From positions 18,142,472 to 18,206,471 of the forward strand of contig JAAOOA010000060.1 in the NCBI GenBank assembly GCA_012861695.1: a stretch of DNA of 64,000 nucleotides, read 5' to 3'. The position numbers were made by a program, and so were the translations under genes. Below, in pieces: positions 9,601-24,819 of the stretch. Below the pieces are notes generated by a model, which saw only the letters and a list, made by a program, of their open reading frames with translations, was not told the DNA's origin and ran no database searches. The first letter of the stretch is position 1; every line of letters begins with the position of its first letter. The DNA is from Trematomus loennbergii. Taxonomy: Eukaryota; Chordata; Actinopteri; Perciformes; Nototheniidae.

Positions 9601-12600
9601 GAGAAGCCTGTCAGAAGGGAAATGACAATAGACGCAGTCTTTGTGCTTATGGACTGGAGAGCCATGTCTCTGCAGTGTGTTGAACCAAAAAAAGAAACGG
9701 GGAAAACGGGGCAGAGGGATATCTGCATCTCATCTCTAATGTAAAATCCATAGTCTGAATTTTATATCTCTTCTATGTTTTAACTCTCATAATTGTTGTT
9801 TTATCATTCACTGTGTTGGCCTGCTATCAGTGTAGTTTATTTCCCCTTCCCATTGCCTATGTGCGGATAGAATCAAATGATCTACATTTTTATCTGGTAG
9901 CATATTTCCATATTATTACATCACTATTTGTGCACCATCCAAGTAAAGAAAGCATTGTGTCAAAGATCTAAAGCTCTCATTGCTTCTGCCTCTTTGGCTT
10001 TCACAGGAGGAGTGATGCCTCCTTTCACTGAATCAAGCACACTAAAGGCAACGATCATCAAAACCATGCATTTTCAAATCAAATTACAATTTGAAATTGT
10101 ATCTGAATCATTGAAGAAAATTATCCAGCAGCTTAAAGGAAGATTTGCACATACAATATTCTTCACTGTGTTTTCATGTGATGTAAAGTGTTTGTTCAAT
10201 ACAAGGCCATTTTGAGGTGTATATATATCCTTCTTCCTCTGGTGTTCATTGTGTAAATTAGTGCACTGACAGATGTTGTGTTTCCTGGGTCCTTTGACAT
10301 GAACAGTATGTTGTGTGAGGAGGGGGAAGTGAGAGGGAGATGGAGAATCACCACGGCTGCAGAAAGAGGGAACAGACTGCTCTCTAGTGTGCATATTCTC
10401 ATACTGTGGCTGCATTTTACCTATTGAGCACCACATTCTGCAAATCTCCACGGCGGGGGCAACAGCAGTATACTGAATTTGCAGAACCTTTTTGGAAAAT
10501 ATATCAATGCATCAATTTGCAACATCTTTGTGTTATTTTGCGATAAATTAAGATAATGTTTACAACTTGTCAGCAGGAATAAAAATGTTTTAAGAACTCA
10601 ATGACAATCATTATATAATTAGTTCCGGTAAGAGCAACACTTTCAAAATCATCAACAACATTGTGGGCACCGTAGGTGTTGTGGGGATCATTGGACAATA
10701 TGCAACAAAGGTTCAGAAAAACAGGTAAGACATGTTATGGAATAGTGCATTTTTCATTGGATGAGCTGGTTGTGGGTATAACCTGGGAGGAAGCACTACC
10801 TGAGAAGAAGCACAAGTCCCTGAGGCGATCATGTGTTTGGCAAATGTTTTGCCTTGGGTCAGGATACATTTGATCCGTACATATTTAATAATGAGTGGTT
10901 CAAAAATGCAATATGTTAAGCTCAAAATGGCAGTGGTTGGTAAAACCTACAAACATGTTAACAGAATTTAATGGAAACATGTCAGGGAGGGGACAAGATT
11001 GCTAGATCTCAAAAATAGTAAATGAAATGTGTAATGATTATTGTTAGGACAAGATTGTGAAGTCTTTCAAGGAACTGACTAGAGGATATACATATAAAAT
11101 GACCTTATTGTCCTCAAAAAGCTCATAAGATTTATTCTAAAATCCTACCACATTCTGATCATCTTTATTAATTTAAACCTATGCTGATAATTCAGTTGTT
11201 TGCATTCTAATGCACCAAATTATACAACATATGCCCTTCCTCAATACATATAAGCTGTAGTAAACATGCAATTCATGAGTATAATTTCAACAATAAAAAC
11301 TAAAATGTCATCAACAACCCAACGTGGAATTCATCAATCAGTTTTCAAACCTATAATGTATGTATTTTTTTAATGAGTTTATGCTCACAATTGTGATCAA
11401 AGAGTTTTTGGTTTCACTAATCAATACCAAATGTCGCTAGATGTTTAGTTTTTGATTTGAAACAGCATTGTGTGACAGTAACGGAACCCTGTATCAGTAA
11501 ATAACATCCAACCAATTTCTGAGGAACATTTAGGATACAAAATAAAGCTACAAAATGAGCAACATACACACAATGTACTTCTACATTATTTGGCTTTTAA
11601 TAGATTGGTTATCTCGAGTGAAAGACTAAATCATTAGGATGTAGTGCTCAAGTAACAAAAGCATTCACTCGTTTTTTTAGGGAAGACATTTTGGTGAGTG
11701 ATAATAGCTTAAAGTTGCCATTTGGGATTTACGATCCATTTCTTATTTATGGTTCCAAGGGCGTTCTACTTTAAGACTCAAGATAGCTGTTAATCATGAA
11801 CTGCCATATCATGTGAATGCAATGACTGCAGTATGTATGCCAGGGAAACATGACGGGGACACACATTTATTTTCTTCTCCCATTTGCAAATCCTGTCTAA
11901 AACAGTTGAGTCCTCCGAGTCCTTCACAACTCCTTAAACATGCAACAAAACTGCTGGGTACATTTGAGGTTGTGAAGCTTCATTTGTATAAATATTGGAT
12001 GATGCCTGGCAGACAGGCCAGCACTGGCACCACTATTGATTTCATTTCACTCCTTTCTTGCACAAGCAACAAGGGCGAAAAGTGAGTCTGAATATTTTAA
12101 ATGCCCTGAGTCCTGAGGGCTGACGTTAAACTACTTATCTGTATTCCGATTCACCTTTACCTCCGTTCTTCCTCTTGCGCTCTGTGCCCATAAAACACAG
12201 CAAATGTGGAGAAAAACATCAATTCATCTTACTGACAATAGATCAAATCTCTGCCTGACCTAAGCCTTGGGTGATAATTCCCTGAGGGAAGATGTGTGCT
12301 CTCAGACAGCATCCATTACAAATGCCTTGATTGATGATGCTCAGTAAAAATCAATAAAGATGAGTGGTAACCAAAATGATCGTAGTGATAACAAATGTAT
12401 TTATCTCTCCCTCACATTTTCAAGCGTAAACTGATGGATGAGGTTGATATATTTTATTTATATGTAAATCCAGAATTGATTTAGAAGATGATAAGTGGTT
12501 GACATGGTGATTTGCGAGTGTCTTACACAAATCAGATCACTGTTCTATCAGTAAAAGGGAGAGAACCATTCTTTAAGAGCAGTTGAGCAGGAAAGCGTGA

Positions 12601-14172
12601 CATGTGTTCTGCACTTTGCAGAGCCGCAGCTGTCTGACAGTCCAGAGGATATACAGGCGTTGTATGATAAATGCACATGCTAGTAGGTCGGAAGCTATTG
12701 GTTTGTAGCTTATGTGTGCACAACTGAGCATGTGGTGTATGTGAACATTCACGCTGTACACATGGTTGGTTGTAATTAAGCCCAACGGATCTAAAAAGCA
12801 TTTGATCTCCATGACTACATTGTTATGAGGGCAATTATGAGATGAGAGGTCACCAAAGACAGATGGATGTAAAGGTAGAATTACTGACACAAAGTGTAAA
12901 GGTCACAACAATGAAATCAGAACAATTCAGAGGGGGAGATGTGAGCCACAAGTGGGGCATTCTTTACATGAGGTGTGGATCTTTCTAAAGGTCAAACACT
13001 CACAATGGAGAGACCCTACAGACTCAAACGATACAAGTAGTCTAAGATCCCCCTGAAACACCTCACTATCAATCAGCCAGCACTCACAACTAACATTGTC
13101 AGATTATTGAACCGTGTTCAAACAGTTAATTGATAAATAAAACAGCACGATTGCAACTGTATAACACAACAACAGCAATAGAAAAAGAGTCAACTAAAAT
13201 GCTCTAAGCACCGTGCCTGCATGTACACTGTGAGTCAGTGACAATACATCACTCTGCAGATCTCTGGGAAACAGCTTGCATCACAACCTGCAGCGAGATG
13301 AGCCCTTAGAGACCCAGACAAATCCTTAAAAAATAAATTAACCTGGCTTCCTATGAGGGGTATTGATCGGGCAACATTCTGCCATCTCATTGGGACTAGG
13401 ACTGTGCTGCATAATAAACGCTTAACACCCCCTCATAACTGGATGGAGAGCTAAATCATGGGTGGCAGCATGTACTGCAGTAAGCTGAAAGGAGCTGGTG
13501 ATGACTAATGACAATGAGTGGGTGGCTTTCACTGCTTCTTTTATAACAGGTGGGTTATCAGGATCAATATTCTAATCATCATCAACATTATCTTTGAAAC
13601 CAACACCTCTGACACAAAATGTTCTCGCTGGTTGTACATTCCATTCTCCCAGATGCTGTTGCTGTTGTTGTTTCAAATGATTTTACTGCACCACATTCAA
13701 CGACAGCCACTAACATTCCCGGCATAATATAAATATAAATGCAAGCTAGTGACTAATTGAAAGAGGGAAGAAAATGGACATTTCTCCTAAACATTACAGA
13801 TCTCCTTTTGAATAACATACTGTATGTAAAACCAAGGGAAGCTTATAGTTTGCTACTATAACCTCCCTTCATAAAACATGTAATAATTTTAATAAATACA
13901 GGGGTCCGATAGGGCATTCATTACCCAGGCTATCAGTGCAGGTAACCTATAGCTCTCTACACCCACTACCTCATTTACATTCACAATACCCGAGCATCAC
14001 TGAATTAATAATAATAATGATGGGGTCATTATTATGGCCTACATTCAGAACTGTAAGATAGAGCAGTCTTGTATGCTGAGGAGAGTGAAACTGGTTAGAG
14101 AATGGGGGCAAGGTTGGTAGCTGAATATTCATTGTAGTGAGACAGAGTGTGAGATGAACACAAGTAGCCATC

Positions 14173-14205
<33 letters not shown>

Positions 14206-17200
14206 ATTATTATAATTACAATTATTACTAATTATTATTATTATTATGATTGTACTTATACTAGTTGTATTGGTTACATTATATTTTGAGTGTTTGTGTT
14301 TTTGTGTCATCTCTCTTGCTATTGTTAAGTTGGATTAGCCCACTTTTGTATTGCACTTAACATTAAACATCAGGGTCAGTCAGTGAGATAATACATGGCA
14401 CCAGCTGTGCCTGCATCTCAGGCTCCCTGCTAAGGGTATAAGAGCAGATGTGGGTCAATGCCTAATTTCCAGCATTATGTATTAGTATTATGGTGGCTGG
14501 AATACAAAGCTTTATCCTGAACCGGAGATCAGATTTTCTATTTATGTATTATGTTTTTCATACCTTTACAGATAGACCTTGGCGGTGAGATTTAAAAGGA
14601 ATCCAAAATAATCAGGCCAACATGATATAACAAATACATGTTTTTGTTTACACATCAGGTCTTTATAGTTCTTGTATTTTTGAATCCAGTTATATTGCTC
14701 ATGTGTCAATAGGTATATCAAGATGTCTAAAGGCAAGTATTATTACACATACACAAGACAAAAAGTCCTCCTAAAATGCATGGATGTGATTCCAACAAAT
14801 ATGTACTGAGGCATATTAGACTATTCTGTGCAGAATAAAAACTCCTTGCACTAACACTGTTCTTATTGTATATGCTTGAGGAACTATGTGTTGCAGCTTA
14901 GTCCAACACAATAATGAAATAGGGTAATGGTGATGGAAAAATACGATAAAGGTATCAGAAATAAACCATATAAATGAGCGTGTCCAGATAGCAAATGGGC
15001 TCATTAAAATGTATCAAACTATATCTATCTGCAGGTTTATTTTTAGTGCGCCTTTGAATGTACACAGCCAGTCAAAATAAATTGGAAAAAGTATGTAAAT
15101 TGATTCAAGGCACATTTTTCTATAAACCAACATTCTGTGTCTATGTTTAGTGTAGATCAATATCAATACAAATATAGAGTTACTAATCAATTTTTTTCTC
15201 AAGTGGCTGTAAGAAAAAAACAAGATTATATAATGTGACAATAAGAAATACAAATAGGTCATTTTCAATACCTATACTGTACATTAAACAGCACCGTATG
15301 GATGTTTGAATGCACTTTGCTAGATGTGGGCACTAGTGGCTTTGAAAGGGAAATGAATAAGAAATTAAAACTGGGGACTGATTTCAAAACAAAGCCTTTT
15401 AGTCCTCTCAGTTGATTACTGCGAAGTCCTTAACTCAACAGACAGACATCAGCTTAACTTCTCAGCATTAATGCTACATGAGTCATCAGGACAACCGCAT
15501 TATGTTCCATTCATCATCTTCAGATCACTTCAAATGAAACTGAATCCAAAACAACACTTTGATTAAGTGTTTCAAAGGTACAGCACGGAACGTCTGTAGG
15601 AGCTTCTTTTGAATAAAAAGTGAACACAGGTTAAGTGAAGTAAAAATAGACAGCATTTATCATTTCCCATTTATCTGATCAGTGTCAGGATGAATAAATG
15701 CTATTGTACCCGCTCTTCCCTATCTGAGGGTAGATTGGCATCTCTCCAGTAGCCAATGAGATGGGCTGTATAAATGGCATTGCCCATTCTCCAAGTCAGC
15801 AAAGCAAAGAGAATATAATTCACTCTTTACCAAACCATGGAGCCAAAATGCATCTCAGGTGCAGCAAGTAAGTTAAGATGCATGTTGGAAAACATTTGCG
15901 ATGTGACAGTGAGTACCTCATCCAGCTCAGAGGCTGAATAATAAATATAAAATATAGACTTACCTGTCATATTTAATGCAAGGAAGAAGACCAATGGATC
16001 CAGAACGAATGCCAAAAAGAGAGATAAAGACAGAAAAGAAAAGGTTTGTTAGAATATATACTTTGTGCATGTTTTTGTCATACTGTCTTCATCACAACAA
16101 TCTATGATAATACATTTGTTCAACTGTAAAGAAGTGTTAATTTGGAGATGAACCACAGACTATGTTCTAAGATATTTGAAAGTGCAACATACCGCTGCAT
16201 TTAGACTAACATGGCATACTGTAGACCAGAGAGCCAGCAGAACCATTTCTTAAACTGAAGCTTTGTTTAGTGTCTAACTTGTGACAGCAATCCTGGTTGA
16301 TAGAAAAAGAAGAAGGGCAAGAAGATGACCTTTTATTGGAAAACTGTGCTGGCAAAAGGCTGAATGTGACAGTCATCCTATTCTTCCAACCATGCAACAC
16401 AACATTACAAGTATATATGAGTTTATAACTAACAATATAACTGACAGAATGACCTCCTTAGTGGATATTTTTTACTAACTGCTTGTCTGCTTTTTATGTT
16501 GATGTTTCTTATGGTCAACGAACCAAAGACACATTCTGACACTTCAAACAAACTAAGAAAAGCACAGTACCTGCAGTCAGTAGAAAACATTTATTTGAGT
16601 GAATTTATTTTATGCTACTTTAACCTGTTTATCTTTTGTATTGGTGTTGAATAAAAACAATTTGCTAGGTAACCATCAAAACAGCAAAATAAACGTACAA
16701 TGTCTTTGCATTTTTTATGTCTCTTACATATTGAGATGAATGAAATTCACCTTCAAAGTTCAATGAAATATATCCATCTTTAAATAAAGTGTGATGTTGA
16801 AACCAGCGTCTGAATTAGTAGTTAGATATGTGAGATGAAATATAAATGTGACATTATAAAAGCAGAAATGCCTGATTTGGGAGAACTGAAAACAAAGAGA
16901 GCTTTTCAGTTTTTCTGGCAAAAATGCTTACGTAATCAATCACTGCATGAATGAATGAAGGAGACAGTAAATGAATTGTCAATGACAGCCATGCAATATA
17001 AGTCTGCATTTCTCACAATATGCCATTTTGCTGTTTAGATTTCAGAGTCCCCAATGCACCCGCAGGCTCCCATGATTATGTTGGAAAATGAACCCAATAA
17101 CTTTTAAATAAAGAACCTAATAACTTTTGAACAAAATACATTTACAATCAGATCACTGAAGCTAATGTTTTGTGACAGGGATATTGCTTTTAGTTAATGC

Positions 17201-20200
17201 GTTACAAATTTCAATTGGCTCCAGTTTCTCAGCAAGTGTATTAATGACTAATGAGAACAATTATCATTGCATCGTTAAAGAATGAAATAGGTTTGATTCA
17301 AAAAGAAATGCGCCTTTGTTATTGGTTTTCGGTATGTGTTCTTTGTTGTTCATTTTCTGCATGAACTTGAATATTGCTTGATAAATCCCTAATGGCCAGC
17401 TGAACTGTGAGAGTGCAGGGAAAGAGAGATAATAGGTGCTAAACAGTCATACAAACACATACAGTAACATGTACACCGTCAACTGTAAAACCTCCTGTGA
17501 CAGTGTTCAATGACGTTTGAAGAGAGATATACAAAGAAGGCCGACAAGAAACACAAGTTTAAGGAAATGAAAATAGATTGAAATCAAACATATTGCAGCT
17601 TCAAGCATTACAATACCTGGAAATAATGAAAGGCATGCAGGTCTGTGGTTATTCTGCCTCTAACAGCTACCCTAATGTTATGGAACTCAGCCATTTTCAA
17701 AGCACTAAAGTAAAGTGTGGTATTATAACTTCTGAGTAATCCGTAACATATATATTAGGGTAGACACATTGTGTTGAAAGTATAGGTAATGGTCATAAAA
17801 AATCCTCAACAAATGTATTTATTTTATGAACAATATTTGCTAACTATATACAATTAAATTGAATGTCTTCACTCAGAAGACCAAATCCATTCATGTTTGG
17901 TAATCAGTTGTAATACATTCAATGAACATGCAAGTAAACATGGAGTAACATATAATGCTAAATGCTTAAGTCTACATTCTACAAAACTATTTGGGATTTG
18001 TATTATTTCCAAATAATAGTCTCAAAACAACCCAAAGATGATTTCATATTGCTAGTTTACTGAAGCAGTCTGCCATGATTTGAAAACACTCCAGTTGCTC
18101 TTGATGTATTATATTCAGTACCATGATTGGACTAAAGCTTGTTGTTTATGTGTAAGACCTTGTTTTTAATAGGTTAGACTTTGAACAAGATTAGCAAGGT
18201 TAGACTTTAAAACCTAATCCCTGTGAGTGTTACAAATAAAAAGGGGTTTAGGATGTCTTTACACAGATCTGCTTCATGTGTTTTTAACAATTCTGCCCAC
18301 CATAATCCATTAAGTGTCAACTTCACTAGCATTAATTCAATCATTCTCATAATCAAAATGGTTGCTCTGAGCTCCTGCTGCGGGGCTTAGTGATGGTGTG
18401 TGAAGAATGAAAACGCACATTAAAATGGGCTGGAGCATGCAATCCCCCAAAAAGGCATTTGCTGCGCTCTGCATGCACCAAGGACATGCAACAGTAAGGT
18501 CAGGATCAAACATCGGCAGAATACTGAACAAGTCAGCCTCCTGGGCTGGGATTCCTGGATTCAGCTCATCCCCCCCTGTCCAATGGTAAAATGTCTGATC
18601 GCTCTAGATACGCTGTCCCTGAAGGTTTGCTGAAAACTTCCAACATGCAGCACAATCTGGAGTGGAAGCAGGCGCACGCTCATCAAAGCAAAAAAACCTG
18701 TACTGTCTACATGTGTTTATGAAACAAATCACTATAGCTTTTTAAGATGAATTTCCCCCATCCATATACTCCACTTCTCCATACTCACAAAAGCCTCTAC
18801 TGTTAATCTTTAGTCACAATAAAATAACCTTCAAAATAACCAACAAAAACAACCAACACAGATTACTGTTACAAAAAACAGCAAAACATGAAAAGCTCGC
18901 TCTGCCTTTATACTGAGAAACCTGAACAGTCAGGGGCCTTGGAAGCGTCCTTTTACTGTTTCTAGGCAACCAGAGAGTCAGCTTCTGTCCAGTGCTTTGC
19001 TATGACATCAGTTCATGTAATTGTAATTGCAGGAGAAAAAAACATTGCATTTCAGTCACGATGCGGCAGAGCCAATTATTGTGATTTTGGTGTATGCTGA
19101 AACAGTGGGCAGCCACCACCAATACTATCTGTTCTCACTATCCATCTACAGCATAGCTCATATTTTGGTGCAGAAAACTAAATGAAAGCTCAACCTTTGT
19201 TGACATTTAATTTGACAGAAGAGAACAGGCTGTGGAGACATACAAAGTTGAATACTTCTTAAACTTGGGGCGCTTAGGATGCATGCAAGGTGTGCTTGGT
19301 GGACACAAATAAGGTGCCTTGATGCATAAGCAGCAAACAAAACCCCTCAGATCCAGCTAAAATAAATGGCAGCTTTCACTGCTTGGCTCACTGCTGCAAC
19401 CATAGTTTATTTCATTCAGTACTTAAATGTTTTGCATCAAACAATGGTTTTTGTCATCCCATGTTATTAAACATGTGATGAGTAGATATGTCAGAAGACA
19501 CCTATTTGAAGATACATATTTTTTGGAAAAGGAAGGAGAGTCATATTAACATTAGTGCAGATCACAATGTACTGTATTGACTGTGAGCGATTCAAATGAA
19601 GGCAGAAAAAAAAAAAATCACATTCTTTTTTCTGTGGAATTTTTATATGCATGTACCCTTCAGGCAAGTTGTGTTTCCTCCTCCATTGAAATCATGTGGG
19701 AGTACAATGTGGGAGTAGGAATGAGAGTTGTTGTTTTAAAGCTGGCACTAATGAAACCCATGGGTCCAATGACAATGGGAAGATGTTTGATGAGAAAGTA
19801 TGTGGTCCAGTTTGTGCTCTGTTTTTTGGCCATGCATGTGTGTCTGTCTGTGCAATAGTATTTGAAAATATAACAGAAAGAGAGAGACAAACATACATCC
19901 ATAACATACATTTTGTGGCACAAACAACTATTGTACCTGCCCGGTCCTCTTTATCAATGAATGTTTTAGATGTCCCTTGACTGAGAATATGTAGATATAT
20001 ATTTATTTTGGAACAAAAAGTGCAAAAACCTTTAAGCACATACCATCTACCAACAGCTTTTTGTCATTATGCCTATTGGGAAAACCTACAGTAATCCTTA
20101 AATGGAAACTAACTAAATGTACATTAAAATCTTTCAAAAGCATACCAAAAACGAAAACTAAGACAAAGTTCTTTAAAGTCACTTGATGCCATTTTCCTTT

Positions 20201-23200
20201 TCAAATTATTTTTTTAACGGATAATGTAACTGCAGGATTTATACGATTATTCTTTCTGTTACCTGTGTATTTTAATATAACAATAAACACATCTATTAAA
20301 CTGAAAATAAAGGAGGTGAATAGTAAAACGGTTATTGTAACCTTGACATGAGATGATAGGAACAAAGAGACTGAAAACGAGTTTAAAGGTTTGGAGGACG
20401 GAGAGTCAACAATGCCAAAATCCAATACAACCAGATGGTCTGGAACAAGCATCGCCTAAAGCAAGCTACCTCCCCCATCTCACAATTTACTGTACATTCA
20501 AGCATGGACCCACACCAAACACCCCCCTGCTCCTTATTCCTCAAATTAAGATACAGGAATTGAGTAGCAAAATGGGTGATTATAATATAATCTGCTTTTT
20601 TTTTGGCAAGACATGATGTGGCAACTTCTTTTTAGAAATGTAATATGTGTTTAGCTTCCTCTCTCAAGCCTAATCCTATTGTTTCTATTGTGTTTTATAT
20701 GGGTTTCTGCATATTCACTATATTTCCATCTTAAAAAAGAAGCATGTCTTTCTAGCATCTTTTCCAGGAAAAAAAAAAGGTTAGGGCAGTGAGGATGCAA
20801 AGGACGTATCTAAATATCCTGAACAAATGGTTTTATGTCCTTGGATGAAGCACAGCAAGTAATCAGTGAGCAACCTCTCTTGCCCCTCTTTCTCCAGCCT
20901 ACGCTCTAACACATCCCACACTCACAGATCTACTGAGAGAAGATGGGTTTGTTATTGGCCACAGTGTAGGAGACTCATCAATCAATCATGAATTAATGGT
21001 TGGCCATCTCATTGAAACACATGCAACCCTGCAGTCACACAACCACATGCATACAGACGCCTGGCCTTGTGGACTAAATTAAATCACAAAAGCCATTTCA
21101 TTAAACTGAGCTGCGATTCAATAGCTGTAATCATTTACTAAATGATTGTTGCAACAACAAAAAAAGGCTTTTTCAGTCACTGTTGCTATGCCACAAATCC
21201 TTTCATTATAAAGCCTACCACATTAAAAATAACAATAAGTTAAAACAACAACAAAAGCGTCCTTTATACAGAAAATGAGCTTAAAGTGGTTTTGTCTCTT
21301 AAGCAATATCATGGTGCTCATTGTGTCCATCAAGTAAGGACAAAAAGGAAAAAAAAACCTTTAATGAAAAACACTGGCAAGCATGTTGTGGTCCACACCA
21401 GCCATACGGACCTCTGTAGGGGGGGGTGACAGGGGATCTGCTCTCGAGTCATTGTTGTTTGAAAGGCCACTGAGCCTCTTGATCCCTGGGTAATATCCAG
21501 CTATCTGTCCGAATTATCACCTCTCCTGATTTGGGTCACCCTGGCTGATTTAGCTTTTTAAGTTGTCCACCATCCCCCACAGGGCACACCCACACACAAT
21601 CCAACATCCAGTTTGACACAAAGATAAACAAGCTTAAACTGAAAGCATGCGATTTAACAAATATCTCTTTTGGGTTAAAAAACATATTCAATCGGGGTCG
21701 TAAAAGTCACACATGTTACTCATGTTGAAGAGAAAGATGCAAGACTAAGAAGAAGTCAAACTATTACATATTTTAACCTACTTAAGCTGAGTCATTTTGT
21801 CACAAGTTAATATGGTTCTGTGTACATTTTCCACAGATTATGACCCTCCGTTACTTATGCTATATGGCAGTGTGCTTATCAATTGTCTGGTATCCCTAAT
21901 TTGGCTAGATAGACAAAGATATATTGTTATGGCCTTAATTAAAAAGGTAGTATAAGATGTTTAATTGCAGTGTCATCGTGTGGGCTATCACAGCGTGTGG
22001 TCAACATTCATTATTTTGTATGCACTACAATGTACTTTCAAGTGAACTATCAAATAAATGATCATTTATGTGAGCATGCACGTGTAGGAGAGAAAGCTTT
22101 TTTGATTCTACACATACAGAAAACGATAAATAAGTTAAATATCAAAGTGTTAATAGCCCTGTGTTAGCAACTGCTGATAAACAAACTGTGATTGTTATTT
22201 TTGCATTCAATTTTTAAAAACCAAAGGACAAACTCAGAACAGAATAATCACTGCTGTTTTAATTTTTTTAATGTGTTTTGCAGAATACAATTAGTTATTT
22301 CTAATGTTTTATCATTGCTAATATGACAACAAACCGTCCTCTTTTGGAGACATGGTGCTTTGGTGACTGAATGTTTTAATGTGTATCTTAATTAGCCTTT
22401 CTTTTCAGGATTATGCTTATCTTATCAGTCAATGTTTGTTTACAAAAAAAGGTCCATTCACTAAAATGTAAGTAACATTCTTTCACATTTTTTAAAAGCA
22501 TGTTGAACCTCATTTCCAGTTCAGAATACAGCTCAGTGTTACTCACCCAACACCCCCAACCCCACCCTGAGCTACGTATCATCTCCTTATAGCCAACACT
22601 TCCCAGCTCTGTGACTAACAGATCGCTCCCCGGCCCTTGAGGAAGACTAATATCCTGTCCTCTTTTACTGTAATGAAAAAACGTCGGCCAGAGAAAAAGG
22701 ATTGGAAAAGTCTGGATAAACGACAAGCTGCTCATGATCTGTTCTGGTGTGGTACCAGCACATGTTTGCCATTTCATTTCAAGAACGGTTAATATAAATA
22801 TATAATAATAATAATAATAAATCCTGTCAGTCACTGAGATTAATTGGATTGCAAGTGTTGTGGTGAAAACACAAGTACAAATTGTAACATTTGATGTTCT
22901 TCCCTTGAACACATAACTATTCAAAAATAAGATTGTAAGGGAAATAAAACCCAATTCTTTTTTCTGAGAAATTCAAATTGCAGCTTTGAATGAAACTGTC
23001 CATGCACAAACTCCATGTGTGTAGACTACAGAACAATAGAGCAATAGTTTGAGACAGTGAGACTAAATGCATCCATTCACTAAAGATGGAATTACTGACC
23101 TATGGCTCAACTACAGTGTGTAGTTGAGCCCCAAGCTTTTTTCCTAAATCTACCAACTCGTGTTCCCATGATCCTGACCTCAGCATAGATGTCAAAGATA

Positions 23201-24815
23201 ATTGGTGATAACAACGTGTTCCCTGCTGCTTTCCCTCATATAATACATCACTTGCCATTATGTAGTCAACATCCCAGTATTGCTCCAACACTGGGCCTCT
23301 GTTTGAGGAAACAGACGGAATCGGTCACAGATAAAGAACGGATTCATCATCTGTGGTTTAGGTCATGGGGGCTCTTGACAGCCTTTTCAGCAGCACTGAG
23401 GGTCTGTGTAGTGCTTTTCTCACGTGCACACACACATGCACACGTCCACACAGGACGCAAGACAACATCAACATACTTCTCGTGATTTCTCATTCTTCTC
23501 AAGAGTTTATTCAATATCAGCTGTATCTCTTCGTATGATTCCTGAGTAGAAACCATGAAATTGTATCTCCCACAATCTTTGTATTATATGTATTGCTTTC
23601 ATCACAACCTCATTATTATATGTATCTGTACATAACTAGTAATGTTTATCATTGTGGAGCTAGTTGTTGCTGTCATCATATGTTTTCATTTGTGACGTGT
23701 ATTGCTGTTCAAACCGGCTGGGCTGGCATCAATGAAAATAATGACACACTCCAACATTTATTTTACTCACATTTGGAAGTTATACTTAACACTGTAACCT
23801 AACAACATCTATCCATGGACCTTTCATAGCTGCATTTGATCATAAGAAAGTCCAGGTTTCTCCTTAAGTCCTGCACGTCAAGGAAATACTGATAGACTAG
23901 GAAAAGCTACACTTTGAATCAGAACAGTAATACAAGCAAATAAATTGTTGCATGTCTCCAACACACCAAGACATGCATCTTTCTCCAGCTCAGTGGATGT
24001 GGCAGTGGAGCAGCACTGACCAAACAATATTTGTAATGTGAACCCCATAAAACTTTCATGGGCATATTTTCTGCAAAAGGTAATAGTTTCTGACAGCCTC
24101 ACACCCACACATTGGGCCTTAAGGACGTGCTGGAAAAAGGACAAAAGTGAAGCCAGAGATCTGTTTCTTGCTGCTTAATGTAAACCGAGTCCCCTGCAGC
24201 TGTTGGTGTGTGGAGTCAGGTTTGGGCTAGTTTCAAATGGTACAACACACAAATAAAACACAAGAATACTGAGCCAAGGAGACATTGGTTATCCTCATCC
24301 CTCACATCCATAGCAACAGTTATACTCTCTGCAGTGCAGAATGTGATCCACTTTGAGCTTGAGTTTATTCAATAAGCCTGTATACACATGCATCATTCAT
24401 AGCTGAAAGAGCTGCTTGAGAACACGACACAGGACCCACTTTCTTGACTGGCTTTGAAAACAAAGCCGGCAATGATATGATGCACTGCATCACATTTGCT
24501 GATCATTTCATTTCTAGATGGGTTGGATGGAAGCAGGTGAGAAGCTTTCATACCATCTCATGTTTTGCAGCGGGATAAAAATAACCGTGCACCTCAATAG
24601 GATGTTTTCAGACACAGTACTGACCTGACACGGAATTTTAGAGCACATAGCAAATACTGAACTGCAATTTCTAAGGTCAACTGAACACAGACCATTTGTA
24701 AATGCGTCCAATTGCATATAGAGGGATTCTGTAATTGATTAAAGAAGATCAGTCAGAAAGGAGAGGTGGACATAATTCTACTCAGTAGTGAATACAAATT
24801 AATTGATTTTTGGTC
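9601..24815. other. Gene desert downstream of lrrtm1
   Basis: About 15 kb without a supportable gene, probably intron of ctnna2 by comparison with other vertebrates. It holds A/T-rich microsatellites (13998-14018 and 14170-14247, ATT type; 22801-22820, AAT type), an RFX X-box-like site (18958-18970, gtttctaggcaac), a CCAAT/TATA pair (15753-15774) and a short perfect hairpin (23104-23130). ORFs of up to 188 codons occur but show no family resemblance. Confidence 0.5.
14170..14247 (+). repeat. (ATT)n microsatellite, interrupted
   Basis: Repeated att/tta units with several interruptions (attattattagtattatt..., attactaattattatt). An open frame on the minus strand here encodes poly-Asn/Ile purely because of the repeat. 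Confidence 0.9.
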
Positions 24816-24819
24816 TTAA

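Noticed and set aside
22388..22954. 188-codon frame on the minus strand
   Set aside because: It includes a poly-Tyr stretch from an AAT/ATT microsatellite, has no domain or signal I recognise, and the composition resembles the surrounding non-coding DNA.
23100..23291. Possible ctnna2 exon on the minus strand (63-codon frame)
   Set aside because: The translated peptide (MLEQYWDVDYIMASD...) does not resemble any alpha-catenin segment I know.
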